This document shows positions 1 to 7,442 of a DNA stretch of 64,000 bases, piece after piece. Within the stretch, counting starts at the first letter, position 1. Each line of letters opens with the position of its first letter. Below the pieces are notes generated by a model. The model did no database searches. It worked only from the letters and a program-made list of their open reading frames with translations, and was not told the origin of the DNA. Source of the DNA: a bacterium BMS3Abin02 (lineage in GTDB: Bacteria; Actinomycetota; Acidimicrobiia; Spongiisociales; UBA4744); assembly GCA_002897675.1 (NCBI GenBank), contig BDSU01000022.1, positions 1 through 64,000 on the forward strand, in the 5' to 3' direction. A program made the position numbers and the translations under genes.

Positions 1-347
1 CCGACGCCTACCGCGAGATGGACGTCTTTGCGATGCCGGCCCGCTCGCGTTGGGCAGGCCTCGAAGTCGAAGGTCTCGGACTCGTCTACCTGGAGGCGGC
101 GGCAAGCGGACTTCCTGTCATAGCGGGCAGCAGTGGGGGAGCACCGGAGACCGTCGACGATGGACGGACCGGCTTCGTCGTGGCGAACCGTCCGGAGTTG
201 GTGTCGGCCCTGCGAGCACTCCATGCGGATCCCGATCTCGCGGCAGGCATGGGTTCCGCCGGCCGTGCCAGGGTGGTCGAGCTCTTCACGTGGCCCGCCG
301 TGGCGGCCCGCATCGACGCGCAACTCCGGGAGGCTGGAGATGAGTGA
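1..347 (+). CDS. Glycosyltransferase family 4, C-terminal fragment (gene cut by window start)
   Basis: The reading frame is open from the window edge, so only about the last 115 residues are visible. They match the C-terminal nucleotide-sugar-binding half of GT-B group 1 glycosyltransferases. The conserved E-G-L-G-L-V-Y-L-E-A-A-A-G-P-V-I-A pattern is followed by a G-G-A-P-E-T-V-D-D-G-x-T-G-F-V loop, then the usual terminal helix with F-T-W. In this family these residues bind the donor nucleotide and diphosphate. The likely role is transfer of a sugar to a lipid or glycan at the cytoplasmic face of the membrane; the acceptor is unknown. The stop overlaps the maf start by 8 bp, so the two genes are probably translationally coupled. 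The ATG at position 18 is internal to the domain and is not the true start. Confidence 0.85.
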   Translation, partial: DAYREMDVFAMPARSRWAGLEVEGLGLVYLEAAASGLPVIAGSSGGAPETVDDGRTGFVVANRPELVSALRALHADPDLAAGMGSAGRARVVELFTWPAVAARIDAQLREAGDE

Positions 348-912
348 AGCCCTGGTGCTCGCGTCGGGGTCACCGCGACGGCACGAGCTGCTCACGATGG
401 CCGGTGTCCTGCACATCGTCGATGTTCCAGAGATCGATGAGACCGCGTTGCCTGGTGAGCCGCCGGACGCCTATGTCGCGCGCCTCGCCCGAGCCAAAGC
501 ACGTGCCGTGGCTTCTCGCCACCCGGAGCGCTGGACGCTCGGCGCGGACACGGTCGTCGTTGTCGACGGCCGTATCGTCGGCAAACCGCGTGACACCGTC
601 GAGGCCGAGTCGATGCTCGAGATGTTGGCCGGGAGACGGCACGAGGTGATCACGGCCGTAGCGCTCGTTCGCGGAGCCCGGATAGAGGAGCGATCGAGTA
701 TCACTGCCGTGTGGATGAGACCGTTCGATCGGGAAACCGTTCGCTCCTATGTGGCTACCGGCGAGCCGATGGACAAAGCCGGCGCCTATGCGGCCCAGGG
801 CGTCGGGGCGATCCTGATCGATCACATGGACGGGGACTTCTTCACGGTCATGGGGCTCCCCCTCACCGCGGTGATCGAGATGCTGCGATCCGTCGGGTTC
901 GGGGCCATGTGA
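340..912 (+). CDS. maf: Maf-like nucleotide pyrophosphatase
   Basis: This 190-residue protein has the full Maf signature. An N-terminal LASGSPRRHELL substrate-binding loop is followed by GADTVVVVDGRIVGKP in the middle and EPMDKAGAYAAQG plus DFFTVMGLPL at the end. Maf proteins hydrolyse non-canonical or excess nucleoside triphosphates (dTTP/UTP in the YhdE branch) to the monophosphate and pyrophosphate in the cytoplasm, and are linked to septum regulation in Bacillus. The ATG at 340 lies inside the end of the glycosyltransferase gene and gives the standard family length of about 190-200 residues. Longer upstream extensions in this frame are not conserved Maf sequence. Confidence 0.93.
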   Translation: MSEALVLASGSPRRHELLTMAGVLHIVDVPEIDETALPGEPPDAYVARLARAKARAVASRHPERWTLGADTVVVVDGRIVGKPRDTVEAESMLEMLAGRRHEVITAVALVRGARIEERSSITAVWMRPFDRETVRSYVATGEPMDKAGAYAAQGVGAILIDHMDGDFFTVMGLPLTAVIEMLRSVGFGAM

Positions 913-1014
913 GGGTGCCGATCCCAGGATCGGGTCGACGGCGTCGGGGGAGCGCTCATGGGGCCTCCCGGCCGGCGACGCTGCGGAGGTGTCGAAGCGG
1001 TAGCATCGGGGCCA

Positions 1015-2694
1015 ATGGGTTTTGACTACGACGTGTTGGTGATCGGCTCCGGCTTCGGCGGCAGCGTGAGCGCGCTACGGCTCACGGAGAAGGGCTATCG
1101 GGTCGGCGTCCTCGAGGCAGGGAGACGTTGGGACGAGACGACGTTGCCGAAATCGAGTTGGAACCTGCGCCGGTTTCTCTGGTTCCCGCGTCTGGGGATG
1201 AGAGGAATCCAGCGCATCACGCTCCTGAAGGACGTCATGGCGGTCTCCGGCGCGGGTGTCGGCGGGGGTTCACTCGTGTGGGCCAACGTCTGCTATGAGC
1301 CGCACAAGGAGGCCTTCTCCGACCCGCAATGGGACGGGATCACCGACTGGAAGCAGGAGCTCGCGCCGTTCTATGACCAGGCCCGGCGCATGCTCGGTGT
1401 GCAGACCAACCCGGTCGAGACACCTGCCGACCGGGTCATGCAAGAAGTCGCCCGAAAGCTCGGTGTCGAAGACACCTGCGAGCCGACCCCTGTGGCCGTG
1501 TACTTCGGCGAGAGTGGCATCAGCGTGCCCGACCCCCTCTTTGGCGGTGCCGGTCCCGATCGAACCGGGTGCGTTCTGTGTGGCGGCTGTATGACGGGGT
1601 GTCGCCACAATGCAAAGAATCGGCTCGACAAGACGTATCTCTATCTGGCGGAACGGAACGGAGCACAGATCCACGCCGAACATCAGGTTGTCGACGTCGT
1701 GCCGCTCGACGCCGGCGGATATCGTGTGGTGACTGAGCGTCCGGGTGCCTGGCTGCGACGCCACCGCCGATCGTTCAGTGCGGAGCAGGTCGTGTTCTCC
1801 GCCGGAGCACTCGGAACGGCCCGGTTGCTGCTCAGGCTTCGTGACGACGGTCGCCTCGAGCGGCTGTCACCGCGCCTGGGCCGGCAGTTGCGCACCAATT
1901 CGGAAGCTCTGGTGGGTGCTTCCGCCCGCACGGTCGATGTGGACTATTCGAAAGGGGTGGCGATCACGTCGTCGTTTCAGCCCGACGCGCACACACACAT
2001 CGAACCTGTCCGCTACGAGAAGGGCAGTAACGCGATGGGGCTGCTGTCGGTGATGATGGTCGATGGTGGCGGCAGAGTGCCGCGTTGGCTGCGTTTCCTC
2101 GGGTCGGCCATCTTGCACCCGCTCCGACTGCTTCGTTCGTTGTCCGTTCGTCACTGGTCGGAGCGGACGATCATCCTGCTCGTCATGCAGAGTTTCGACA
2201 ACAGCCTGCGGCTGCGTCGTGGGCGATTCGGTCGTCTCACGACCGATCAGGAGAGCGGAAAACCGAACCCGACGTTCATTCCGGTTGCGAACGAGGCGGC
2301 GCGGATCGCCGCCGACGTAATGGGCGGTGATCCGGGGAGCAGCATCAACGAGGTGCTGTTGGACATCCCGCTGACGGCACACGCCATCGGTGGAGCGTCC
2401 ATCGGGGCCACTCCGGAGCGCGGCGTCATCGACCCCTACCAGCGGGTGTTCGGCTACGACGGGCTACACATCGTGGACGGCTCCGCGATCACGGCGAATC
2501 TGGGTGTCAACCCGTCACTGACGATCGCGGCGATGAGTGAACGGGCGATGTCGTTCTGGCCGAACCGTGGAGAGGAGGATCCCCGGCCCCCCGTCGGGGA
2601 TCCCTACGAGCGGCTGGAGCCGGTCGCTCCGCGCCATCCGAGTGTTCCGGGCGACGCACCGGCCGCCCTCTTCTATTCCCAGCCCTTCTCGTGA
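1015..2694 (+). CDS. GMC-family FAD oxidoreductase, cholesterol-oxidase-like
   Basis: The start at ATG 1015 places the FAD-binding motif (VIGSGFGGS) about ten residues in, as is usual. The 559-residue product has a Rossmann FAD domain, a second G-A-G-V-G-G-G-S-L-V-W motif, and a C-terminal H-x-I-G-G-A-S-I-G with G-x-x-V-N-P-S-L-T-I flavin-binding end, as in GMC oxidoreductases and mycobacterial ChoD-type cholesterol oxidases. A cysteine-rich C-V-L-C-G-G-C-M-T-G-C-R stretch near residue 190 is typical of the ChoD subgroup. Substrate is probably a sterol or other alcohol, but this is inferred from family only. A palindrome overlaps its stop codon. A convergent acyl-CoA ligase follows. Confidence 0.88.
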   Translation: MGFDYDVLVIGSGFGGSVSALRLTEKGYRVGVLEAGRRWDETTLPKSSWNLRRFLWFPRLGMRGIQRITLLKDVMAVSGAGVGGGSLVWANVCYEPHKEAFSDPQWDGITDWKQELAPFYDQARRMLGVQTNPVETPADRVMQEVARKLGVEDTCEPTPVAVYFGESGISVPDPLFGGAGPDRTGCVLCGGCMTGCRHNAKNRLDKTYLYLAERNGAQIHAEHQVVDVVPLDAGGYRVVTERPGAWLRRHRRSFSAEQVVFSAGALGTARLLLRLRDDGRLERLSPRLGRQLRTNSEALVGASARTVDVDYSKGVAITSSFQPDAHTHIEPVRYEKGSNAMGLLSVMMVDGGGRVPRWLRFLGSAILHPLRLLRSLSVRHWSERTIILLVMQSFDNSLRLRRGRFGRLTTDQESGKPNPTFIPVANEAARIAADVMGGDPGSSINEVLLDIPLTAHAIGGASIGATPERGVIDPYQRVFGYDGLHIVDGSAITANLGVNPSLTIAAMSERAMSFWPNRGEEDPRPPVGDPYERLEPVAPRHPSVPGDAPAALFYSQPFS

Positions 2695-2735
2695 CGCTCC
2701 AAGGGAATCAACGTCGTCAAGCGTCACGAGAACGG
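2683..2735. repeat. Dispersed palindrome A1, probable bidirectional terminator
   Basis: Arms TTCTCGTGACGCT (2686-2698) and AGCGTCACGAGAA (2720-2732) are perfect inverted repeats separated by 21 bp. The left arm contains the TGA stop of the upstream gene (2692-2694). The right arm continues with CGG, the same outer sequence seen in the palindrome at 13828-13888. The site lies between convergent genes, as expected for a bidirectional terminator, but the shared arm sequence suggests a dispersed element. Confidence 0.7.
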
Positions 2736-4355
2736 TCAATCGTCGAGTACCACGTCCGAGTAGCGGGCTCGCACGCTTCGTTTGTCGAACTTGCCGGTCC
2801 CGGTCTTGGGGAGCTCGTCCACGAAATCGATCCTGTCCGGGACCCACCACTTCGCGACCTTGGTGCGCAGGAACTCGGTGAGTTCCTGCGCGCTCACGTC
2901 GGCACCCGGGCGCTTGACGACGACCGCGAGAGGCCGCTCCTGCCAGCGGACGTGCCGCACACCGACGACGGCGGCTTCAGAGACCGCCGGATGCGCCATG
3001 AGGGCGCGTTCCAGATCGAGTGACGAGATCCACTCTCCACCGGACTTGATCACGTCCTTGGCGCGATCGGTGATGCGAATATATCCCTCGGGCTCGATCT
3101 TGCACACATCGCCCGTCCGCAGCCATCCGTCCTCGAAGGACTCGTCGCTCCTCGGATCTCGAATGTACTCGGCGGCGATCCACGGTCCTCGAATGAGGAG
3201 TTCGCCGAACGCCTTGCCGTCGTGGGGGAGCGACGTCCCCTCATCGTCGACGATCTTGGCCTGCAGCCCCGGGACCAGCATCCCGGCGGTCTCCAAGAAG
3301 TCGAGTTGGCGTTCGAAGTCCCAGTCCTCCATCCCCGGCTTGAGTTGCGACACCGAGGCGATCGGGTTGGTCTCGGTCATCCCCCAACCCTGCACGATGG
3401 TGATCCCCCGGGCCTCATGAAACCACTTGATCATCGCCCTGGGAACGGCGGAACCACCGACGAGGAACCCCCGGATGCTCGAGGTGTCGGCCTCCGGGTG
3501 CTCCATCAGGTACTGCTGGATACCGACCCAGACTGTGGGGACACCGGCGGAGAACGTGACCTTCTCGTTTTCGAAGAGCGACACGATGCCCTTGGGAGAG
3601 AGATCAGGTCCGGGATAGGTGATCTTGCAGCCACGCATGACTGCCTGGAACGGGTACCCCCACGCCGCCGCATGGAACATCGGAACGACCGGGAGGATGT
3701 TGTCGACGGCCGCGATGGGATAGTTGGCGACGTTGGAGATCGTGTGCAGGTAGGTGGACCGCTGTGTGTAGGCGACACCCTTCGGATTCCCGGTCGTGCC
3801 CGACGAGTAGCAGTACATCATCGGGGATCGCTCATCGAGGATCGGCCACACACCCCACGGCTCCGCATCCGCGATCAGGTCTTCATACGCGATCGCGTTC
3901 GGAAGCGAGGTCTCGCCGACGGAATCGCCCATGATGATGTAGCGCTCGACCGTGTCGAGCTGCTCGGCGAAACGCTCGACGAGCGGGACGAGGTTCGGGT
4001 CGACGAAGATCACCCTGTCGCCGCCGTGATTGACGATGAAGGCAAGCTGCTCGGGGAACAGGCGAATATTGAGCGTGTGCGCCACCCGGCCGGTGTTGGC
4101 GGTTGCCCAATAGAGCTCGTGGTGGCGCTGATTGTTCCAGGCGAACGTTCCCGCGACATCCCCGACTCCGAGCCCGAGCGTCGTTGAGAGCGCAGTTGCG
4201 AGCTTGCGGACCCTCAGGTCCGTTTCGGCGTACGTGTGTCGCCGAATCGACAGGTCGGCCTCCACGGAAACGATCTGCTGTTCGGGGAACACCGCTACCG
4301 CCTGGTCGTAGAGCGTTGAGAGAAGGAGTGGAAAATCGTCCATCATGTGCGGCAT
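2736..4355 (-). CDS. Acyl-CoA synthetase (AMP-forming fatty-acid-CoA ligase)
   Basis: The 539-residue product belongs to the ANL adenylate-forming superfamily. Visible motifs are the P-loop-like YSSGTTGNPKGV, the GWGMTETNP adenine-binding motif, GWLRTGD, and R-I-T-D-R-A-K-D-V-I-K-S-G-G-E-W-I-S followed by a conserved C-terminal lysine in G-T-G-K-F-D-K. It would activate a medium- or long-chain fatty acid to its CoA thioester using ATP, in the cytoplasm; AlkK-type medium-chain ligases are the closest pattern. The ATG at 4355 is preceded by a strong AGGAGG with 5-base spacing. It is convergent with the GMC oxidoreductase and is not in an obvious operon. Confidence 0.92.
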   Translation of the reverse strand: MPHMMDDFPLLLSTLYDQAVAVFPEQQIVSVEADLSIRRHTYAETDLRVRKLATALSTTLGLGVGDVAGTFAWNNQRHHELYWATANTGRVAHTLNIRLFPEQLAFIVNHGGDRVIFVDPNLVPLVERFAEQLDTVERYIIMGDSVGETSLPNAIAYEDLIADAEPWGVWPILDERSPMMYCYSSGTTGNPKGVAYTQRSTYLHTISNVANYPIAAVDNILPVVPMFHAAAWGYPFQAVMRGCKITYPGPDLSPKGIVSLFENEKVTFSAGVPTVWVGIQQYLMEHPEADTSSIRGFLVGGSAVPRAMIKWFHEARGITIVQGWGMTETNPIASVSQLKPGMEDWDFERQLDFLETAGMLVPGLQAKIVDDEGTSLPHDGKAFGELLIRGPWIAAEYIRDPRSDESFEDGWLRTGDVCKIEPEGYIRITDRAKDVIKSGGEWISSLDLERALMAHPAVSEAAVVGVRHVRWQERPLAVVVKRPGADVSAQELTEFLRTKVAKWWVPDRIDFVDELPKTGTGKFDKRSVRARYSDVVLDD

Positions 4356-4444
4356 GGAGCCCTCCTGTGGCGTCGACCTCTCGACGCTAGTACTTCAGCG
4401 CGTTGTGTGGTCCGCGAACCGGGCCCCTTCCGGGAGCCGGCCGA

Positions 4445-5245
4445 TCAGCCTCCGACTTGCCCCTTGGCTTCCTCGAGAGCCTTCTCGATATCGGCGCGAA
4501 GCTGTGACGGGAGGTTCGGCTCGGCCAGGACCTGTTCGAGCAGGGGGATTGCCGACTCGGGGTCTTCGAGCCCGTAGAGATCGACGATGCCCAGGAACAG
4601 TGTGGCTTCCAGGTTGGTGGGGTCCCTCTTCAATGCCTGGTCGATGTACTGCACGGCGGCCTCGTTCTGGCCCGTCACATAGGCGAGCCATCCGACCCGG
4701 CCGAGAGTGTGGCTTGCCTCCGCGTCCGTCGGATCCTTGTCCAACACCGCGAGGTACTGATTGAGGGCGTTCGAGAAATCGTTTGCCTCGAAGTACTGGT
4801 CGGCCAGTGCGATCCGCATCTCGATGATGTCGGGGTTGGCCGCTACGGCAGCCTCCATCTGTTGAATCTCCGGGTTGCTCGAATTGGTCAAGGGTGCTGC
4901 GCCGGAGATCGGTGGTGCCGTTTGTGTCGAGGAGATGACGAGCACCAACACGACGGTGAATGCAGCAACGAGGATTCCCGCGCCGACGAGGATACGCTTG
5001 GTGGACCGCCCCTGCTCAGGAGCTTCGACGGGGGTCTCTTCCGTGGCGCTCGGTTCTGTCGGAAGTTCGTTCAGCTGTGCCTCAGCTTCCGCCAGGTCCT
5101 GCTCGTAGCGGGCTCGCAATTCCTGGGCGGTCGCCTCGTCGATCTCGCCTACGTCGACCTGATCGGCGAGCTCCTGGATGTCTCTGGCGATGAGATCGCG
5201 GCGTTCGGTCAGACGAGCTCTGAGGTTGCCGGTCGAGGAAGTCAC
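4445..5245 (-). CDS. ccmI: CcmI/CycH-like tetratricopeptide protein of cytochrome c assembly
   Basis: The frame is open further upstream, but the GTG at 5245 overlaps the ccmH stop as GTGA and has a GGGAG element just upstream, giving 266 residues. The N-terminus resembles the CcmI/CycH leader: a short helical segment rich in R, E and L (residues 1-60), then one transmembrane helix near residues 85-105, then an external domain of about three tetratricopeptide repeats. CcmI binds the apocytochrome c C-terminus and presents it to the haem lyase. Position directly after ccmH supports the role. The rest of the Ccm pathway is not in the window. The several multiheme cytochromes at 41-49 kb are probable clients. 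Confidence 0.75.
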   Translation of the reverse strand: MTSSTGNLRARLTERRDLIARDIQELADQVDVGEIDEATAQELRARYEQDLAEAEAQLNELPTEPSATEETPVEAPEQGRSTKRILVGAGILVAAFTVVLVLVISSTQTAPPISGAAPLTNSSNPEIQQMEAAVAANPDIIEMRIALADQYFEANDFSNALNQYLAVLDKDPTDAEASHTLGRVGWLAYVTGQNEAAVQYIDQALKRDPTNLEATLFLGIVDLYGLEDPESAIPLLEQVLAEPNLPSQLRADIEKALEEAKGQVGG

Positions 5246-5649
5246 GACACTCCCTTCCGCCGGGAACGCATCTTCGACAGGATGAGGGCCACCCCGGCGA
5301 TGAGCGCTACGAGCGGCAGCAGCCAGACCAACAGAGTCTTTCCCGAGAACGGAGGGTCGACGAGGATCGCAGTGTTGTAGCGATCCTCGAAGTACTGGAT
5401 GATCTGATCGTCGGTCCATCCGGCCGCAACCTTCTCCCGGGTGATCTCCATCATCGTCTGGGCGGTCTTCGACGGTGATTCGGCGATCGTGACTCCCTGA
5501 CACACGGGGCACTTGATGCGCTGACCAAGGCTGTCGACCCGATCTTCCGGTGTCGGGTCACCTGCGATCAGGCCGGCGACGACGATCGCTGCGAGCGCCA
5601 CTGTGATGACACCGGCGATGATCTGTCTTGCGCGGTTGGACATTGACAC
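5242..5649 (-). CDS. ccmH: Cytochrome c-type biogenesis protein CcmH
   Basis: This 135-residue protein has an N-terminal signal anchor, the CcmH thioredox motif in R-I-K-C-P-V-C-Q-G-V-T-I-A-E-S (CxxC near residues 47-50), a helical domain, and a C-terminal transmembrane helix followed by a basic tail. In System I cytochrome c maturation CcmH reduces the haem-binding CxxCH cysteines of the apocytochrome outside the cytoplasmic membrane. The length and two-helix topology fit the family. It is the first gene of a two-gene unit with the ccmI-like gene (GTGA overlap). The divergent P-loop gene starts about 45 bp away on the other strand. Confidence 0.9.
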   Translation of the reverse strand: MSMSNRARQIIAGVITVALAAIVVAGLIAGDPTPEDRVDSLGQRIKCPVCQGVTIAESPSKTAQTMMEITREKVAAGWTDDQIIQYFEDRYNTAILVDPPFSGKTLLVWLLPLVALIAGVALILSKMRSRRKGVS

Positions 5650-5692
5650 TCCACACTCGGAGGAAGCAGGAAGGATACCAGAGGCTCAGGGG

Positions 5693-6730
5693 GTGGATTC
5701 CGAGAGTGGAGAGGAAGCGTCTACGCTGCGCGCCGTGGATCGCCCGCTCGGAATCGTTCTGTTGCTTGCCCTTCCTGCGTCCGGAAAGTCCGAGATTCGC
5801 CGGTATCTGGCGTCGCTGCCACCCCATGTGGCACGCTCGGATTTCAACCTCGGTCCCACGATCCAGATCGATGATTACCCGTACGTGCATCTCATGCGGC
5901 GGATCTCCCAGGAACAGGTCCGACTCGGGTCGGCACCTGCGTTCTTCGCCGACGACACTCAGCCGTTTCTCGACGATCGGGATTGGGGGACACTCACGGT
6001 GCTTCTCGACGAGGACTATCAGGCGCTGAAGCGAGAGACCCGGGAGTGTATCGACGATCCTGCTCGCCGGCTTCTCGATCGCCTCGATCGTGCCCGAGCG
6101 GCGGCAGGGGCGCCGGCCCCCTTCGATGACCTCGACTCGCGAGCAGCGCTCGAGGCCGCCATCGCGAAGGATGCGGCGGAAGTTGTCGCAGCGCTTCCCT
6201 CCGGGCCTCTCGAGGAAGGCGAGACGGTCGTCATGGAGTTCGCCCGGGGCGGACCCCGCGGGTCGGTCATGCCCCTTCCACCGCCCTTCGGATACCGCTA
6301 CGCACTGTCGATGTTGTCGCCGGAGATACTCTCTCGGGCAGCGATTCTCTACGTGTGGGTCAGTCCAGAGGAGAGCCGGCGCAAGAACCGGGAACGGGCA
6401 CGTCCGGGTGCCGACGGTTCGATCCTGCACCACGGGGTCCCGGAGGCGGTGATGGAGGCGGAGTATGGCGTCGATGACATGGCATGGCTGCTCGAGTCAT
6501 CGGACATTCCCGGCACGGTCACGGTGAACGCACATGGCCGCGTGTTTCACCTTCCTGCCGCGCGATTCGACAACCGGGTGGATCGAACCTCGTTCTTGCG
6601 CGCAGACCCGGGGCGGTGGCCCCCGAATGAGATTCGGGCCGTACATGAGGAGTTGCAGCGTGCGTTTCGTTCGTTGCAGGAATCACGGGAGGCGTTGGAC
6701 GAATCCGGCGACGTGGGCGGGGATCGCTAG
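5693..6730 (+). CDS. P-loop NTPase-like protein of unknown function
   Basis: I do not recognise the family. With the GTG at 5693 the product is 345 residues; GTG 5735 is a plausible alternative and would begin just before the first beta strand. The N-terminus reads I-V-L-L-L-A-L-P-A-S-G-K-S-E, a Walker A-like loop after a hydrophobic strand, followed by D-F-N-L-G-P-T-I-Q-I-D-D-Y as a possible Walker B or kinase-like acidic motif. The rest is acidic and helical with a conserved-looking R-K-N-R-E-R-A-R-P-G segment near residue 235. A nucleotide kinase-like fold is possible but unproven. Its 3' end overlaps the convergent PPOX gene by 48 bp. Confidence 0.6.
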   Translation: MDSESGEEASTLRAVDRPLGIVLLLALPASGKSEIRRYLASLPPHVARSDFNLGPTIQIDDYPYVHLMRRISQEQVRLGSAPAFFADDTQPFLDDRDWGTLTVLLDEDYQALKRETRECIDDPARRLLDRLDRARAAAGAPAPFDDLDSRAALEAAIAKDAAEVVAALPSGPLEEGETVVMEFARGGPRGSVMPLPPPFGYRYALSMLSPEILSRAAILYVWVSPEESRRKNRERARPGADGSILHHGVPEAVMEAEYGVDDMAWLLESSDIPGTVTVNAHGRVFHLPAARFDNRVDRTSFLRADPGRWPPNEIRAVHEELQRAFRSLQESREALDESGDVGGDR

Positions 6731-7309
6731 CCGGGGATTCGAGGGTTCAGGAGGGCCCGCGGTCAGCCGGGTCGGGATGACGCCCGTCCACACCGGCCAT
6801 TCTTCCACCGATGTCGGTGCTCCCGACCGGGCCTTCAGAGACGCCTCACTCAGCGGGATCGAGACGACCGCGGTCGCGCCAACTTCCTGGTCGGTCATCG
6901 GGCGCAGATGAGGAAGCCGTCCGGGAATGAGGTGTTCGACGATCGCGTCGAGCACAGCTCGCTTCTCCTGAGGATCCGTGATCTCGGTGGCCTTTCCGAA
7001 CACGACCACCGACCGATAGTTGAGCGAGTGATGAAACGCAGAGGATTCGAGCACGAGACCGTCGAGCAGGGCTACCGAAATGGACACGTCGGCACCGGAC
7101 CGCAAGGCCTTCATCATCCTGCTCGCCGGTGAACCGTGGAGGTACAGCCGGTCGTCGATACGCGCGTACGTCGAAGGGATCACGACGGGGCCGCCGTCCA
7201 TGAAGCCCACGTGACAGATCATCGCCTCGTCCAGGAGCGCTGTGATTTCGGCGGGGTCGAAGCTCCCGCGTTCCGGATGACGGTGCAAGGTGGTGCGGTC
7301 GGTCGGCAT
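6683..7309 (-). CDS. Pyridoxamine 5'-phosphate oxidase-fold flavin-binding protein
   Basis: The 208-residue protein matches the FMN-binding split-barrel group related to the 5-nitroimidazole reductase/NimA family (Pyridox_ox_2). The A-M-I-C-H-V-G-F strand, the V-V-I-P-S-T-Y-A-R segment and Y-L-H-G-S-P-A-S-R-M are characteristic, as is L-N-Y-R-S-V-V-V-F-G. Members bind FMN, F420 or haem and reduce small substrates in the cytoplasm; the substrate here cannot be told. It is a single gene, overlapping its convergent neighbour by 48 bp at the 3' end. No clear ribosome binding site precedes the ATG at 7309. Confidence 0.85.
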   Translation of the reverse strand: MPTDRTTLHRHPERGSFDPAEITALLDEAMICHVGFMDGGPVVIPSTYARIDDRLYLHGSPASRMMKALRSGADVSISVALLDGLVLESSAFHHSLNYRSVVVFGKATEITDPQEKRAVLDAIVEHLIPGRLPHLRPMTDQEVGATAVVSIPLSEASLKARSGAPTSVEEWPVWTGVIPTRLTAGPPEPSNPRLAIPAHVAGFVQRLP

Positions 7310-7442
7310 GCGCCGGAGCTTAGGGGACGATCGAACCGATCACAGGTGTGGGTGTTCCAGCCGACGACACCCACGACCGCAGGCCTGCCGCCAGAAGATG
7401 ACGACGACGCCGAGCAGCGCGGAGGTCACAACTGCGGACCGC

